Positions 10,166-20,892 of a DNA stretch of 64,000 nt are shown piece by piece. Numbering within the stretch: the stretch's first letter is position 1; every line of letters starts with the position of its first letter. The notes under the pieces are model-generated. The model saw nothing but the letters and a program-made list of their open reading frames with translations, was not told where the DNA came from and did not search any database. This DNA is from Blakeslea trispora (taxonomy: Eukaryota > Mucoromycota > Mucoromycetes > Mucorales > Choanephoraceae): contig JAIWNE010000058.1 of the NCBI GenBank assembly GCA_025331445.1, positions 1 to 64,000 of the forward strand, given 5' to 3'. Both the position numbers and the translations under genes were made by a program.

Positions 10166-13100
10166 TGAGTCCATCATCATCCCCCTCACATTCCTTTTAT
10201 ATAAGTCTCTTCAATGCAAATGGCCTTAGTCAATCTACTGTCCATGATGTACTCTCCCATTCCGCTCATTCTGACATTCTCTTTGTGACTAAAACCTGGC
10301 TCACAGCCGGCTATCTTCCTGCCAATTGGTCTCAGTACCATTTGTATGGATCAAAGGTAGTTGGTGCTAACAACCGTGGCCAAGGTGGAATTACTGCTCT
10401 CATTTCTCCTCACTGTCCTCATACCATCTCTCAACTTCCCTCCCTCAATGCATATACTTTATTCTTGAAAATAGGTGCAGTCAATGTGCATTGTGTATAT
10501 TTTCCACCCAGTATCTCTGACGATCTGGTGATATCCTCTCTCAAACAAATCTCTCTTCATACAGACACTATCATTTGTGGTGATTTCAACGCAAGAATGG
10601 GCTTTCTCACTGGCGACTCAAGAACTACTCCTCGTGGTGTTCGTTTGCAAACTCTTTGTGAACAACGCTCACTCGAAGTATTGAATGCTTCTCTGGCATA
10701 TGGTATTGCTACGTTTAGTACTTTTCGGCAGGAAGCTGAACATAGCAGTATCATCGATCTTTTTCCGACGAATATCTCTTCATGGAATATGACTCATCTC
10801 AGTCTAATTGTAGAAACTGATCTGTCACTAGGTTCGGACCATAGGCTAAAGACTTTGGAACCTCTCACGTTTAAGTGAGTTGGAACCTTTAGCTCTTTTT
10901 AGAAGTAAGTTTGCTTCCTTGGTCTCTGGTCTGTCTCTGACTCTGGATTCCCTGGTTTCTGACCCACCACTGACTCGGCCTGATATCGATGCGCTGAATG
11001 CCACTCTTAATGAGTGCTTCTACGTAGCTTTGGATGGTTCGATAGGTGTGAAGGTCAATGGTCTTGGTCGTTGGTGGAAAAAGCACTGGACAGAAGAAAT
11101 AGAAACTGCTGCAAAAAAGCGTGATCAGTGTTTTGGTCGATGGCGTCATGCTGTTGGTGTTGACAAAGCCTTTTGGTGGAATCAACATAAAGATGCTCAT
11201 CGTCACTTTCGCCGCCTCATCTCCGCTGCTAAACGTCTCTCTTGGAAGAACTTTTGTGATTCTTTGGAAAAAGACTTTAAAAAAGCTATTTCTACTCTTG
11301 CGCGTATTAAACGTCGCCGTGACTGCTCCTCGTCCTTTAGTCATGCTGATGGTCCTCAAGCAGCCGTATCTTTTATGGCCGATCATCTAGCCTCTGTCTA
11401 TAGTGGCTCTCTCCTCCCCTCCGCTTCTCGTCCCCCAACTACTCCCTCTTTCAGTAGTTCAGCTCCGTTTACGTTGTCTGACTCTGATAAGGAGAATTTC
11501 GCTGTTAATGCAATTATGGATCATATCCGCCGTCTCCCAACAAGGAAGGCTCCTGGTAGCGATCACCTGAAAGCAGAAATGCTAAAGGCCGTTGCCAGTG
11601 TAGTCTCTCCAGTGCTCTCTTCTCTCTTTCAGCTTTGTTGCCAATGGGGTTATACTCCTTTGCTCTGGCGCACTGCTAGTGTATTTCCAATAAACAAGAA
11701 GAATGATCCTGCTGACCCGGCAAATTACCGACAAATCTCGCTGACTTCTGTTATGCGTAAACTCTTTAAGTTTTCCATTTCTGGTTGTCTCGAGAACCCC
11801 TCGCCTCAACTTGACGTGGCCCAAGGTGGCTTTCGTGCTCAACGTAGTCCTCTGGATCAAGCCCTCTGCTTGCATGACTTCATGCATGACTACTTTCTCA
11901 CTCACAAGCACCGTCCTGTTGTTGCGTTTCTTGACATCAAGGCTGCATACGATACCGTCGACAGACGTGTTATCTGGGATGCTCTTTCTACCTTTACGTT
12001 GCCTCGCCCGATTCTTGCTACTCTCATCAATTTATTTGTTGAAGTACAGGTCTCGGTGCTGATTGCTAACCATACCTCTGCTCCCTTTGCGCCTGCTACT
12101 GGTGTCCTTCAAGGATCCGTGCTCTCACCTCTTCTGTACTCTGTGTACATCAACTCGCTGCCTTCTCTCCTTCGCTCTGTCGCTTCGGTCGATACTACTT
12201 CGGTATGTCTTCCTGGCACAAATGAGCCTCTGGCTATTAATTGTCTGCTTTTTGCAGATGATGTAGCTATCTTCGGTTCGCGATCGCAAGTACAGCGTAT
12301 GCTGGATCTTGCTGATGATCACTCCTTCTCTCTCGGGTATCGGTGGAGTCCTTCCAAGTGTGCTGTTATTAACGCCACGGACGATGGCCCACGTCTGACC
12401 CTCTACAACCAACCTCTTTCACTGGTGGATGAGTTCATCTACCTTGGTGTTCCTTTCCGGTCCTCTGGTATACATAGTGCGAGCATTTTGTCTCATCGAT
12501 CTGCCTCCGCTATTAAAACCATGGCTCTCCTTACCTCTGTCGGCGTCCATCGCAATGGCTTTTCTCTCCTTCTCTGCTCTCGCCTCTACACCTGTTTTGT
12601 GCGTCCAAAAATTGAGTATGGCCTAGCCATATCTCGTTTTTCTGCCCAAGAAATGGATCAGCTCGACAAACTTCAAAACAGACTTGTGAGCATATTCATT
12701 GGTGGATCATGGTTCCAGGTTGCTATGCACCTCACATGTATCCCCAGCATGAATCATCGCCACAATGTTTTTGTTACAAATACGCTCTCCGATCTCAGTA
12801 TCTTCCTGATGATTGTCTCCTTCTCCTCTTGCGTGATTCGCTCCGCTATCCTCGTTTGGTTAAAGGCCTTCAACACAACCCTCTCTTTCTCTCTCTTCCT
12901 TCGCCTCCACCCGTCTCTGACGTTGAACTCCGTGTTCATTTCCAGGACTATTGGCAGGAAATATTCAACAAGAAAATGGAACGCAGTGCCCGTCTTAACC
13001 GACATGTCCTTCTCCGTGCCTGCCGACCTTGTACCTTCAAGCCTGACCCTATCCTTTACCTGCCCATGTCTCGCGTTCAACGTAGCCTTTTGGTTCGTTG

Positions 13101-13416
13101 GCGTTTAGGTCGATTCATCAACCTCCGAGAAGAGTGTCCTTGTGCCTCTGGCCAGTACCTCTCTCGTGATCACCTTCTGACATGTCGTGCAATTGATCCT
13201 TCCCTCCTTGATGCTTTACCCCGTCCTCCTCCTGGTGTGAACATCATTGATTTCGCCCTCAATTCCCTTCCTTCAAAAGCTACCTATAATCCTCCGCCAT
13301 ATTGGTATGCTCTTCTCCAACTGCTTCACAGCATAGATTGCTTGCGCCATCCGTTGGCCACAATCCCCTTCATCCCCGATCCTGGTGATCGTTGGTTCTG
13401 CTCTCCCTCTCCATAA
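10165..13416 (+). pseudogene. LINE ORF2: endonuclease and reverse transcriptase, frameshifted
   Basis: ORF2 nicks target DNA and primes reverse transcription from it. The endonuclease part (10165-10878) shows LFNANGLS, CGDFNARMG and GSDHRL. The position normally holding the catalytic Glu before TW reads TKTW, so the nuclease of this copy is probably dead. A frameshift near 10870 leads to the RT part: KAPGSDHLKAEMLK, VAFLDIKAAYDTVDR, GVLQGSVLSPLLY and the active site LLFADDVAIFG near 12250. A second frameshift near 12770-12790 leads to the C-terminus with the zinc motif CPCASGQYLSRDHLLTC near 13135-13185. Domain order and spacing fit L1-clade elements. Grem-LINE1 elements of Mucor pericentric regions are a possible relative, but that is from general knowledge, not a comparison. 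Confidence 0.9.
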
Positions 13417-13696
13417 ATGAAAGAATACTACTCTGTCTTTTCACTGCGCTGCCACGGTGGTCAGTAATTATCAAAGTTCCCAGCCGTTGGTCATGCGTTT
13501 GATTGCAAGCTTTATTCGAGTAATTTTTTCTTTTCTACATCTCTTTCCTCTTGTCTTTTTTCCCTTTTTGTTCGTTTTCTGTGGGGTTTTTCTTTCTGTT
13601 TCGCCTCTATTTTTTAGATTAGTTCATGCAATTTGGCATTATGCTCCATTGAGTAGCCCATATAATTGTTTTGTAAATAAAAAAGAAATCTTTTAC

Positions 13697-13717
13697 CTGA
13701 GCTAAACGAGCACTTTT
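13697..13717 (-). pseudogene. 5' fragment of a tRNA-Ile gene
   Basis: CTGAGCTAAACGAGCACTTT on the plus strand matches 5735-5755, the 5' end and leader of the intact tRNA-Ile gene. On the minus strand the fragment reads from the 5' leader through the acceptor strand to the A-box start. It is preceded by a TATATAC tract at the usual upstream distance. It is cut in the D arm exactly where the LINE 3' end begins. The remaining 3' part of the tRNA was not found at the LINE 5' side. Confidence 0.8.
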
Positions 13718-14530
13718 GTTTTGTCAAGCTTTGTATATACCAAGAGCTTGATTTAGCAGGAAACAGTCACTACAATCAATTGAAATTGCCTGCCGTCTCA
13801 TCCACATTTTATTTATGTTGATGAGTGTTGTATACATTGTCCTTTTTAGGAACAATAACAAGTTATAAATTCAGATTAGCCATCACGTCGTTAACATTTA
13901 TGGACATATTGATTAACGGTGAGATACGTTCTTATACAAATAAACAGAAAGTACGTTGTGATCCAACGTAAGGTAAACACTCAGTTAAGATGCGGGATCC
14001 ATCATTAGTATAAATAGAGCTAGAAAATTTATATTGAATAAAGACAACTTTCTTTTGGGGTCTGATTGATTTATTATTGTTATCAATCGTACCGTGACTA
14101 TCACAATGAGACGGTGGTGAGACTGATAATTTTTTACTGCTTAATTTAAAAATCTTATTTTCTCTACGAAAACACGTCCATTGTGGATAAAACTTTCTAG
14201 GATGACTCTTGGATAAATGTACTTTATGTTTGTTAAATTGGATGTTGTGATTTTTTACAAAATTTTTCATAACTTGACGATTTTGTGTTTACAGCCTTTT
14301 TGAACCATTTTATTAAAAATTCGATTTCCGCCATTTTTCTTGAAATGACTTGGATTTATTTTTTTATTTTTTTTTCTAAGTCGAATAGGCTGTAAGTAGA
14401 AAATAATAAGAGTGTCAGTGAGAGATATGGAATGTTAGAAAGACAAGTTACTCATTTCTTTTATAGAAAAAATTTAACGGCCATCATCTTGTCAAGAACG
14501 ACAGCTATGATATCAATGTATGTAATGAAC
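13718..14530. other. Unassigned region with a 112-codon minus ORF
   Basis: The only longer frame is 13932-14270 on the minus strand (KNFVKNHNIQFNKHKVHLSK at its start), rich in lysine, serine and asparagine with no motif I recognise. It may be a chance frame. No repeat or element end was identified up to the gypsy target duplication at 14531. Confidence 0.35.
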
Positions 14531-14535
14531 ATAGT

Positions 14536-14826
14536 TGTGGTATTTCCCTAAGCATCCTATAGCCAAGTCGAATTAGATTACACCTATAATACTAAAACCT
14601 TCTAATACAATGTTAACATCATATTAGAAGGTAGAAATCATATAAATGATTCTACGTATTTTATTGGTACTGAATTTAAATTACAAGAGATTGATTTTTA
14701 TTATAAGCCAATTTACTTTTGACTTATGAATCTTCCCTGACTTTTAATAAAGGATTCAAGGAGACTCATTTCGCTTAGCCGACTCATTTTTTTTACAACT
14801 TACTGATTCATACGTCAAATATCACA
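14536..14826 (+). repeat. 5' LTR of Gypsy-1
   Basis: The LTR runs TGTGGTATTTCCC to ATATCACA. An AATAAA-like signal (TTTTAATAAAGG) lies near 14740 and an inverted pair CCTTCTAATA...TATTAGAAGG near 14600-14630 can form a hairpin. It is nearly identical to the 3' LTR. Confidence 0.95.
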
Positions 14827-14835
14827 TTTTTTTAA

Positions 14836-15984
14836 ATGAATTCTGCCGACAATACCTCCAACAACAACAACAACTCATCCAGTTCTGTCACTACCCCTGG
14901 TCGCGACATTCCCGTGCTTGAGGAATTTATTCTTGATGACTGTATGTTGTCCGCTGAAGATGACGGTTTACTTGGCCAACACAGCGCTGAAGCTATGGAC
15001 ATTGATAGTACCGTAGACCGCGCTGGCATTCGCCATGAAGAGACTCTTAGCTCTGATGAAGCTAAGGGCATTCAAAGTAAAATTGCCGCTCTCATCCAAA
15101 GAATCGAGGGGAACGTAGCTGCCTGTGAGCTCTTCAAGAACCAACTTGATGCCGCCATGAGGTTGCCCATCCCTGATGATGTCAACGAACACGCGCTTAG
15201 CGAGCACAGACTTTCTGCCTTGTCTAAGCGTATTGAGACCTTTAAAGCTGCCATTACCTCTGATATAGAGCTACTTGACAGCATCAAAAAGGCCCAGTTC
15301 GAGGATCAATCTCGTGTTAAGCAATTGCGTGCTCTGAACAAGAAGAGTTCGGACAAAGGATCCTGTTTGGATATTTCTGAGTCTGATCTCCCAAAGTTTA
15401 AGATCAAGCCCTTGTTCGAGAGAAATTCAGCATCTCTTTCTCAAAAGCCTTTGGATGAAGATCCCGTAAGTGACTTCATTCAAAAGTTTGAACGCCTTTA
15501 TCTTGTTAAGCGTGTGGATGTCAGTCAACACTGGTACTTTCATCTTCACACTTGCTTTAGTGACGATTCGGCCGTCTTAAACTGGTATAGACACCATGTT
15601 AAGAATCCCATTGAGATTCAAAAGAAGAAAGTCACTTGGGAGGCTGTAAAGAATCTGATGAAAGAAAGATTTGGGAACGCATCTAATACAGATGTCTTAA
15701 TTCGCAGTGAACGATTGTTGAACGCTAGACAGCGTAGGGATGAAATCTTTCTTGAGTATCTTGATCGTTTCAATAACTACCTTTCTGCCGCTAAGATAAG
15801 AGTTGATGACTGTAGCATCTTTATCATTCATTTCCTGAACACCTTATTTGGCAAACCTTTGAGGGATAAGGTAATTGAAATCCTTAAAGATGACAATTAT
15901 AAACGCAATTTGCGTAAGGGTACTGGTTCTACTGCTGACAGCAATATGCTGACAATGAGCACTACATTCCAAGTAGCTTTTTAG
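14836..15984 (+). CDS. Gypsy-1 Gag
   Basis: This 382-residue structural protein should assemble the cytoplasmic virus-like particle that packages element RNA. The N-terminus is Asn/Ser-rich and acidic. The middle (about residues 90-190) is helical and charged. Residues about 205-345 match the retrotransposon gag fold (VSDFIQKFERLYLV, WEAVKNLMKERFG, FLEYLDRFNNYLSAAKI). The zinc knuckle is not here but in the next frame (CTFCRVNKYSKEHIDTC). The Pol frame is open from 15939, so it overlaps the Gag end by 46 nt in the -1 frame. The Gag stop lies in GCTTTTTAG, a T5 run that could allow slippage. The start ATG is 9 bp after the LTR. Confidence 0.9.
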   Translation: MNSADNTSNNNNNSSSSVTTPGRDIPVLEEFILDDCMLSAEDDGLLGQHSAEAMDIDSTVDRAGIRHEETLSSDEAKGIQSKIAALIQRIEGNVAACELFKNQLDAAMRLPIPDDVNEHALSEHRLSALSKRIETFKAAITSDIELLDSIKKAQFEDQSRVKQLRALNKKSSDKGSCLDISESDLPKFKIKPLFERNSASLSQKPLDEDPVSDFIQKFERLYLVKRVDVSQHWYFHLHTCFSDDSAVLNWYRHHVKNPIEIQKKKVTWEAVKNLMKERFGNASNTDVLIRSERLLNARQRRDEIFLEYLDRFNNYLSAAKIRVDDCSIFIIHFLNTLFGKPLRDKVIEILKDDNYKRNLRKGTGSTADSNMLTMSTTFQVAF

Positions 15985-18900
15985 ATTTTGAAAGCATTAT
16001 GTACAAACATAAAGTTGAGCTCAACGACTTGTCTTCTGAAATTCTTCTTAAGACCAAAGAAAAAGAAGCTCAGAATCTAAGCAATGCTGAAAATAAGAAA
16101 AGAAAACTTGCTGCCGATGTTCCTGCCTCAGTTAATGTCAGCAACAGCAAGGATACAAAAGCTAATGTCAATGACATTAACGCCCTTATTTCCCTTTTGG
16201 ACCTGAAGACGCCTCTCTCTCAAGAGCAACGCAAAAAACTCAGGGACAATGGATTATGTACCTTTTGCCGAGTAAACAAATACTCTAAGGAACACATTGA
16301 CACATGTGTACCTCGTAAGGAATACATGGCCAAAAAAAAGGTAAACACTATTAAAGACAATGTCAAAAAAACCGAAAACAATACTGAAAAAAAGGTATTC
16401 TTTTCTAGAACAACTGACAATGATCTTGCTCCCTCCTCTGATGCCTCTGATGACGATGATTCAAGCATCGATGAATATGCTGCTGCCTTAGCTCAATACG
16501 ATCAAAGTCTACTTGATGGTACATATAATGACTCTGAAAATAAATCAGTCTTTAGTATTTCAAAGTATTCCTCATCGAATGACAAACGTATTCTTGTTTC
16601 TTCTTTAAACTCCTCAACCAAAAAGCGATCTAATACGGTTGGCGATATTGATAATCCTTTTGAAACCAAGAACTTAGCGTATGCTCCAGTTTCTTGCATT
16701 ACAATTAACAATGTCGACACCAACTGTCTTATAGATACAGGTGCTGAAGTTTCATTAATTAGCAAAGACTTTGCTATTAAAAATGATATCGCATTTGAAA
16801 ACATTCCAGGTTATTTGTGCGTTGCAGACGGTAAAAAAGTCCCACGCCAACAAACTACTGAGTTCTTGTCTGTAGAATATGATGGTCTTATGAAAACGAT
16901 TCCTCATAAGTTCGACATCATAGATAACGACCAGTTAGAGAATGAAAGAAAAGTTATAATTGGGTACGATTTGCTTCCTAAACTCAATATCTTTCTTACA
17001 AATGTAGCCTATAAATTCAAAAGTACAACTAAGGTTGATGATGCTATTGAAGATAAACCTTATGAGCCTAATGTAACTCCATATGGCTCCGACAGAGAGC
17101 AGAATGCATTTTTTAAGGCGCTTGAACCATATATCATCGCTAACAAAAATCTCAAACCTGATTCTCTCTGCAAATTGCGTGAAAGTGTATTGTATCTACC
17201 CACTCCAGACGGATACTATGCCAATGTGAAACAGTATCCTATCACTTATTCCGATCAGCCCAAGGTCATGGCAATCGTCAATGAATGGTACGATTCTGGT
17301 ATCATCACTGAAGCAGAACCTTCAGAATGGAACTTACCTATCACCGTAACTCCCAAAAAGGACTTGAATGGTAACAAAACTGGTTTAATCCGAGTTGTAT
17401 TGGATACAAGATTGCTTAATAAAGCACTCCCAGTAATCAACGAAACCTTACCATTGATTTCTGACATTTATCATGCTATGGCTGGTGCAAAAGTATTCAC
17501 TACGATTGATCTGAAAAGTGCATTCTCACAATTCCCTGTGAATCCCGAGGATCGTAAAAAAACTAGTTTTACTGCTCCTAACGGCTTGAAATACATGCAT
17601 GTTGGATCTCCCTTCGGTGTGTCTACTATCAGTCAATTGTTCTCTAGGGTGATGTTAACTCTCTTTAAAGATATGCCTCATGTCTCGGTGTTTGTGGATG
17701 ATATTTGTATCTTCTCTCAATCCATCGAAGCTCATTTCCTGCATGTCAAAGAAGTTCTTGCAATCCTTACCGGAGCGAATCTACGTGTCAACTTTGATAA
17801 ATCTCATTTTGCCAAAGCTGAAGTATTTCTACTCGGCTTCTCTATATCTGAGTATGGAAGACGTATTGACCAAAGAAAGCTTACAAACGTAATGGATTGG
17901 CCACGCCCAACAACATCTAAGCAATGTGCTGCATTCCTTGGATTCGTAAACTACTTTAGACAGCATCTCCCAAATGTTGCAAAATTAATGGCGAACTTAG
18001 ATGCTCTACGATCTTTCGATGCATTGAACAAGAAATCAAAAAGTGTATTTACTTGGACTGATGTTCATGAGCACGATTTCAAAGCACTGAAACAAATCCT
18101 GGCATCTGATGTTCTACTAAGCCATCCAAACCATAGTCATCCATTCTGTATTGCCACTGATGCTTCAAATTATGCTATTGGCTGTTGCTTGTACCAAGAG
18201 TATAATGAGACAACTGCAGATGGTGAAACTAAAACTATTACCAAGTACATTGGATTCTTTTCACGTAAGTTGAGCAAAAGTGAACAAAACTATAGCACAA
18301 CTATGCGCGAATTGCTTGCCATCATATACGCTTTAAAGCAGTTTCATAAATTCATCTGGAACGTGCACTTTACTGTCTTTTGTGATCATAAGGCACTATC
18401 CTTTGCTCATAATCAAACGAATGCAAATTCTATGCTCATGAAATGGCTCGACGTGTTTCTCGATTATGACTTTTCAGTTGTGTATCGTAAAGGTTTGGAT
18501 AATATTCTGCCTGATATGCTGTCACGTTTGTTCGAACCTGATAATACTGATAGTTGTAACAAAGCTAATACTGCCATCAACAAACGCATTTTGCTTACCA
18601 AGAATAATTTTGGCATCTCGAATACAATCAATGAACAAAAAAAGAAGTTCAGGATTAAAGAAGATTCACGCTTGGAAAAAGATAAAAAAATTCCTTGCAT
18701 AGCCAGAAATAATGATAAGAATATTGTGTCGCACAAAGATGACACTATTGAATTATCTAATGAAATCAAAAAATCTCTTCTACAAACAAAGAAAGTCTTT
18801 TATATACAAAGCCTACAGACAATCCATTCTGATTATCTTAACCCTCCTGAATCAGAACACCAAAACCTACTTGAGGACGCTCATAATAAAGTAGGACATT

Positions 18901-20381
18901 ATGGCGCTGAACAAATGGTTAAAAGATTACATCAAGAAGGAATCCACTGGCCAAACCTTATAAAGCATTGCATTGACTATGTCAGAAAATGCACAGAATG
19001 CCAAAAGCACAACATTGAAAAGAAAGGATACCATCCTGCGCGCAACTTATATAGTTATGTCCCAGGAGATCACTTCGCCATAGATCTAGGGGGACCTTTA
19101 AATACTACTACGTATGGTTCATATAACTATTTCTTGGTCGTGATTTGTGTATGTACTCGATTCTGTATTCTACGCCCCTTAGTAGACAAGAAAAGCGATA
19201 CCGTCTTAAGAGCGCTCATCGACATTTTCTCTATCTTTGGTCCACCTTCGGTATTGTCTAGTGATAACGGTAAAGAGTTTTCTAATACTCTAAGCGCTGA
19301 TCTTGCCAATGCGTTGGGTTACAATCATAGATTTATCACGCCTCTACATGCCTCTGCAAATGGTATATCAGAACGACTAGTCAAAGAAGTTAAACTCGGT
19401 TTATCCAAAACTACTCGTGGCGTTGGTAACGATTGGAGTTTACATCTTAATGCTGTTCAACTAGCCTTGAATAATCGCATATCTAAAAGATTAAATTCTA
19501 CACCTTTTTCGCTTATGTTTGCACGTAAAATGGCAGAACCTTATGGTTTCAAGAAAGATCATAGCAATATCTCGAAAGCCGAAGATCGTACGTTAATGTC
19601 TCACGAAGAATTAATGAAACGCATTGACTATATGGCTGATATTGTATTCCCTGCTATTACTGCAAAAACTAAAGCACAAATTAAGCTGGAAGAAGCTAAA
19701 TTCAACAGCAAACATCGTCTCGTTGAGTATCAACCCAATGACCATGTCATGGTCCGTGTTCATACTAAACTTGGCCAACTGGCCCCCTCATATGAAGGCC
19801 CATACACTGTTGTCCGTAAAACTGAAGGTAACTCTTACGTATTGCGTGACGAAACAGGTGCCATGATGCCTCGTAACTATACGTCCATCGAACTCAAGTT
19901 AATTTCTAAAGATGAGATCATTGAAACCGATGATGAAGGCAACGAACTCAAACATTTTGAAGTTGAAGCCATTATCAATCATCGCGGTGATCATCGGAAC
20001 AGAGAGTATTTAGTTCGATGGAAGAACTATAGTCCTGAATGGGACGAATGGATCACTGCAGACAACATGAATGCAACTGATTTACTTCGTACCTATTGGA
20101 AAAAACTTGGTATTCCTTATAAACCCAAAAAGTCTGCCAAATATACGAACTCTCCTTCTTCTGCTGCTGTATTGAAGAAAAATCCTCCTGGATCTATTTC
20201 TCAATTCATCTCATCTCTCAATTCAGATGAGAATGTTCAAGCTTCGGATGTAAGTTCATTTGTTCCTTCCAGTCGTTCGGTCAACAAACGTACTTCTGGC
20301 ACCTCAGATATTTCTCCTTCTTCAAAGCGTACACGTATTGCAACTCGTAGTTCCAGTCGTCGTACTCCTTCGAAATTGTAG
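15939..20381 (+). CDS. Gypsy-1 Pol polyprotein with chromodomain
   Basis: From the first ATG (15999) the protein is 1460 residues, but the frame is open from 15939 and probably enters by -1 frameshift from Gag. Domains, numbered from that ATG: CX2CX8HX3C knuckle near 87-103; aspartic protease CLIDTGAEVSLIS near 245; reverse transcriptase about 430-640 with VFVDDICIFS near 565; RNase H with IATDASNYAIG near 718. The integrase follows: the HHCC finger near 963-1005, then core acidic residues in AIDLGGP (about 1029), SSDNGKEF (about 1089) and ISERLVK (about 1125). The C-terminal chromodomain lies at about 1320-1370 (REYLVRWKNYSPEWDEWI). Chromodomains bind methylated histone H3 tails and steer integration to heterochromatin. 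No stop or frameshift was seen, so the protein is likely functional. Confidence 0.95.
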   Translation, partial: QQYADNEHYIPSSFLDFESIMYKHKVELNDLSSEILLKTKEKEAQNLSNAENKKRKLAADVPASVNVSNSKDTKANVNDINALISLLDLKTPLSQEQRKKLRDNGLCTFCRVNKYSKEHIDTCVPRKEYMAKKKVNTIKDNVKKTENNTEKKVFFSRTTDNDLAPSSDASDDDDSSIDEYAAALAQYDQSLLDGTYNDSENKSVFSISKYSSSNDKRILVSSLNSSTKKRSNTVGDIDNPFETKNLAYAPVSCITINNVDTNCLIDTGAEVSLISKDFAIKNDIAFENIPGYLCVADGKKVPRQQTTEFLSVEYDGLMKTIPHKFDIIDNDQLENERKVIIGYDLLPKLNIFLTNVAYKFKSTTKVDDAIEDKPYEPNVTPYGSDREQNAFFKALEPYIIANKNLKPDSLCKLRESVLYLPTPDGYYANVKQYPITYSDQPKVMAIVNEWYDSGIITEAEPSEWNLPITVTPKKDLNGNKTGLIRVVLDTRLLNKALPVINETLPLISDIYHAMAGAKVFTTIDLKSAFSQFPVNPEDRKKTSFTAPNGLKYMHVGSPFGVSTISQLFSRVMLTLFKDMPHVSVFVDDICIFSQSIEAHFLHVKEVLAILTGANLRVNFDKSHFAKAEVFLLGFSISEYGRRIDQRKLTNVMDWPRPTTSKQCAAFLGFVNYFRQHLPNVAKLMANLDALRSFDALNKKSKSVFTWTDVHEHDFKALKQILASDVLLSHPNHSHPFCIATDASNYAIGCCLYQEYNETTADGETKTITKYIGFFSRKLSKSEQNYSTTMRELLAIIYALKQFHKFIWNVHFTVFCDHKALSFAHNQTNANSMLMKWLDVFLDYDFSVVYRKGLDNILPDMLSRLFEPDNTDSCNKANTAINKRILLTKNNFGISNTINEQKKKFRIKEDSRLEKDKKIPCIARNNDKNIVSHKDDTIELSNEIKKSLLQTKKVFYIQSLQTIHSDYLNPPESEHQNLLEDAHNKVGHYGAEQMVKRLHQEGIHWPNLIKHCIDYVRKCTECQKHNIEKKGYHPARNLYSYVPGDHFAIDLGGPLNTTTYGSYNYFLVVICVCTRFCILRPLVDKKSDTVLRALIDIFSIFGPPSVLSSDNGKEFSNTLSADLANALGYNHRFITPLHASANGISERLVKEVKLGLSKTTRGVGNDWSLHLNAVQLALNNRISKRLNSTPFSLMFARKMAEPYGFKKDHSNISKAEDRTLMSHEELMKRIDYMADIVFPAITAKTKAQIKLEEAKFNSKHRLVEYQPNDHVMVRVHTKLGQLAPSYEGPYTVVRKTEGNSYVLRDETGAMMPRNYTSIELKLISKDEIIETDDEGNELKHFEVEAIINHRGDHRNREYLVRWKNYSPEWDEWITADNMNATDLLRTYWKKLGIPYKPKKSAKYTNSPSSAAVLKKNPPGSISQFISSLNSDENVQASDVSSFVPSSRSVNKRTSGTSDISPSSKRTRIATRSSSRRTPSKL

Positions 20382-20508
20382 GATTACTTACTGAACTACC
20401 TGTCCCATTTTTTTATTTCTGCAATCGTTTCGTACCTTCCCAGAAAGTTTTTTTATTTTTTTTAATATCTCAAATTTTTTTTCTTTACCTTTCGAGGGTA
20501 ATCTAATT

Positions 20509-20522
20509 CTGGTGGGGGACTA
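20509..20522 (+). other. Polypurine tract of Gypsy-1
   Basis: TGGTGGGGGACTA directly before the 3' LTR is the expected plus-strand primer site. Confidence 0.75.
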
Positions 20523-20813
20523 TGTGGTATTTCCCTAAGCATCCTATAGCCAAGTCGAATTAGATTACACCTATAATACTAAAACCTTCTAATACAATGT
20601 TAACATCATATTAGAAGGTAGAAATCATATAAATGATTCTACGTATTTTATTGGTACTGAATTTAAATTACAAGAGATTGATTTTTATTATAAGCCAATT
20701 TACTTTTGACTTATGAATCTTCCCTGACTTTTAATAAAGGATTCAAGGAGACTCATTTCGCTTAGCCGACTCATTTTTTTTACAACTTACTGATTCATAT
20801 GTCAAATATCACA
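20523..20813 (+). repeat. 3' LTR of Gypsy-1
   Basis: Same length and sequence as the 5' LTR except one C/T difference near its 3' end. It is followed by the ATAGT target duplication. Confidence 0.95.
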
Positions 20814-20892
20814 ATAGTTGAAACGTCATTAATTATCAGTGGAAGAGAGTTTTAGACAAGATAATGATGAGCGCAGAGTGCATAAAAATCTT

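Larger units (their letters stand above)
9110..13696 (+). mobile_element. L1-like LINE retrotransposon inserted at a tRNA-Ile gene
   Basis: This is a two-ORF non-LTR retrotransposon with a coiled-coil ORF1, then an ORF2 with AP-type endonuclease, reverse transcriptase and a C-terminal zinc knuckle, and a roughly 280-nt 3' UTR. The DNA is clearly more GC/C-rich in coding parts than the surroundings. The 5' boundary is approximate. The 3' boundary is sharp: the next bases are the start of a tRNA-Ile gene in opposite orientation. No simple A-tail is present (AAATAAAAAAGAAATC lies near the end). The copy is frameshifted several times and is not autonomous. Confidence 0.9.
14536..20813 (+). mobile_element. 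Complete chromodomain Ty3/gypsy retrotransposon (Gypsy-1)
   Basis: Two 291-bp LTRs (14536-14826 and 20523-20813) begin TGTGG and end TCACA. They are flanked by the 5-bp target duplication ATAGT at 14531-14535 and 20814-20818. I see one difference between the LTRs (TACGTC against TATGTC near the 3' end), so insertion was recent. Gag and Pol are both fully open. Pol order is protease, RT, RNase H, integrase, chromodomain, the chromovirus arrangement. A purine tract (GGTGGGGGACTA) precedes the 3' LTR. Only nine bases separate the 5' LTR from the Gag ATG, and no TGG primer-binding site is visible. This is the best candidate for an active element in the window. Confidence 0.97.

Noticed and set aside
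9454..10189. Several overlapping frames opposite LINE ORF1
   Set aside because: These are mirror frames of the C-rich ORF1 coding DNA without recognisable domains.
13932..14270. Named product for the 112-codon minus ORF
   Set aside because: No motif or homologue is recognisable by eye, and the frame may be accidental.
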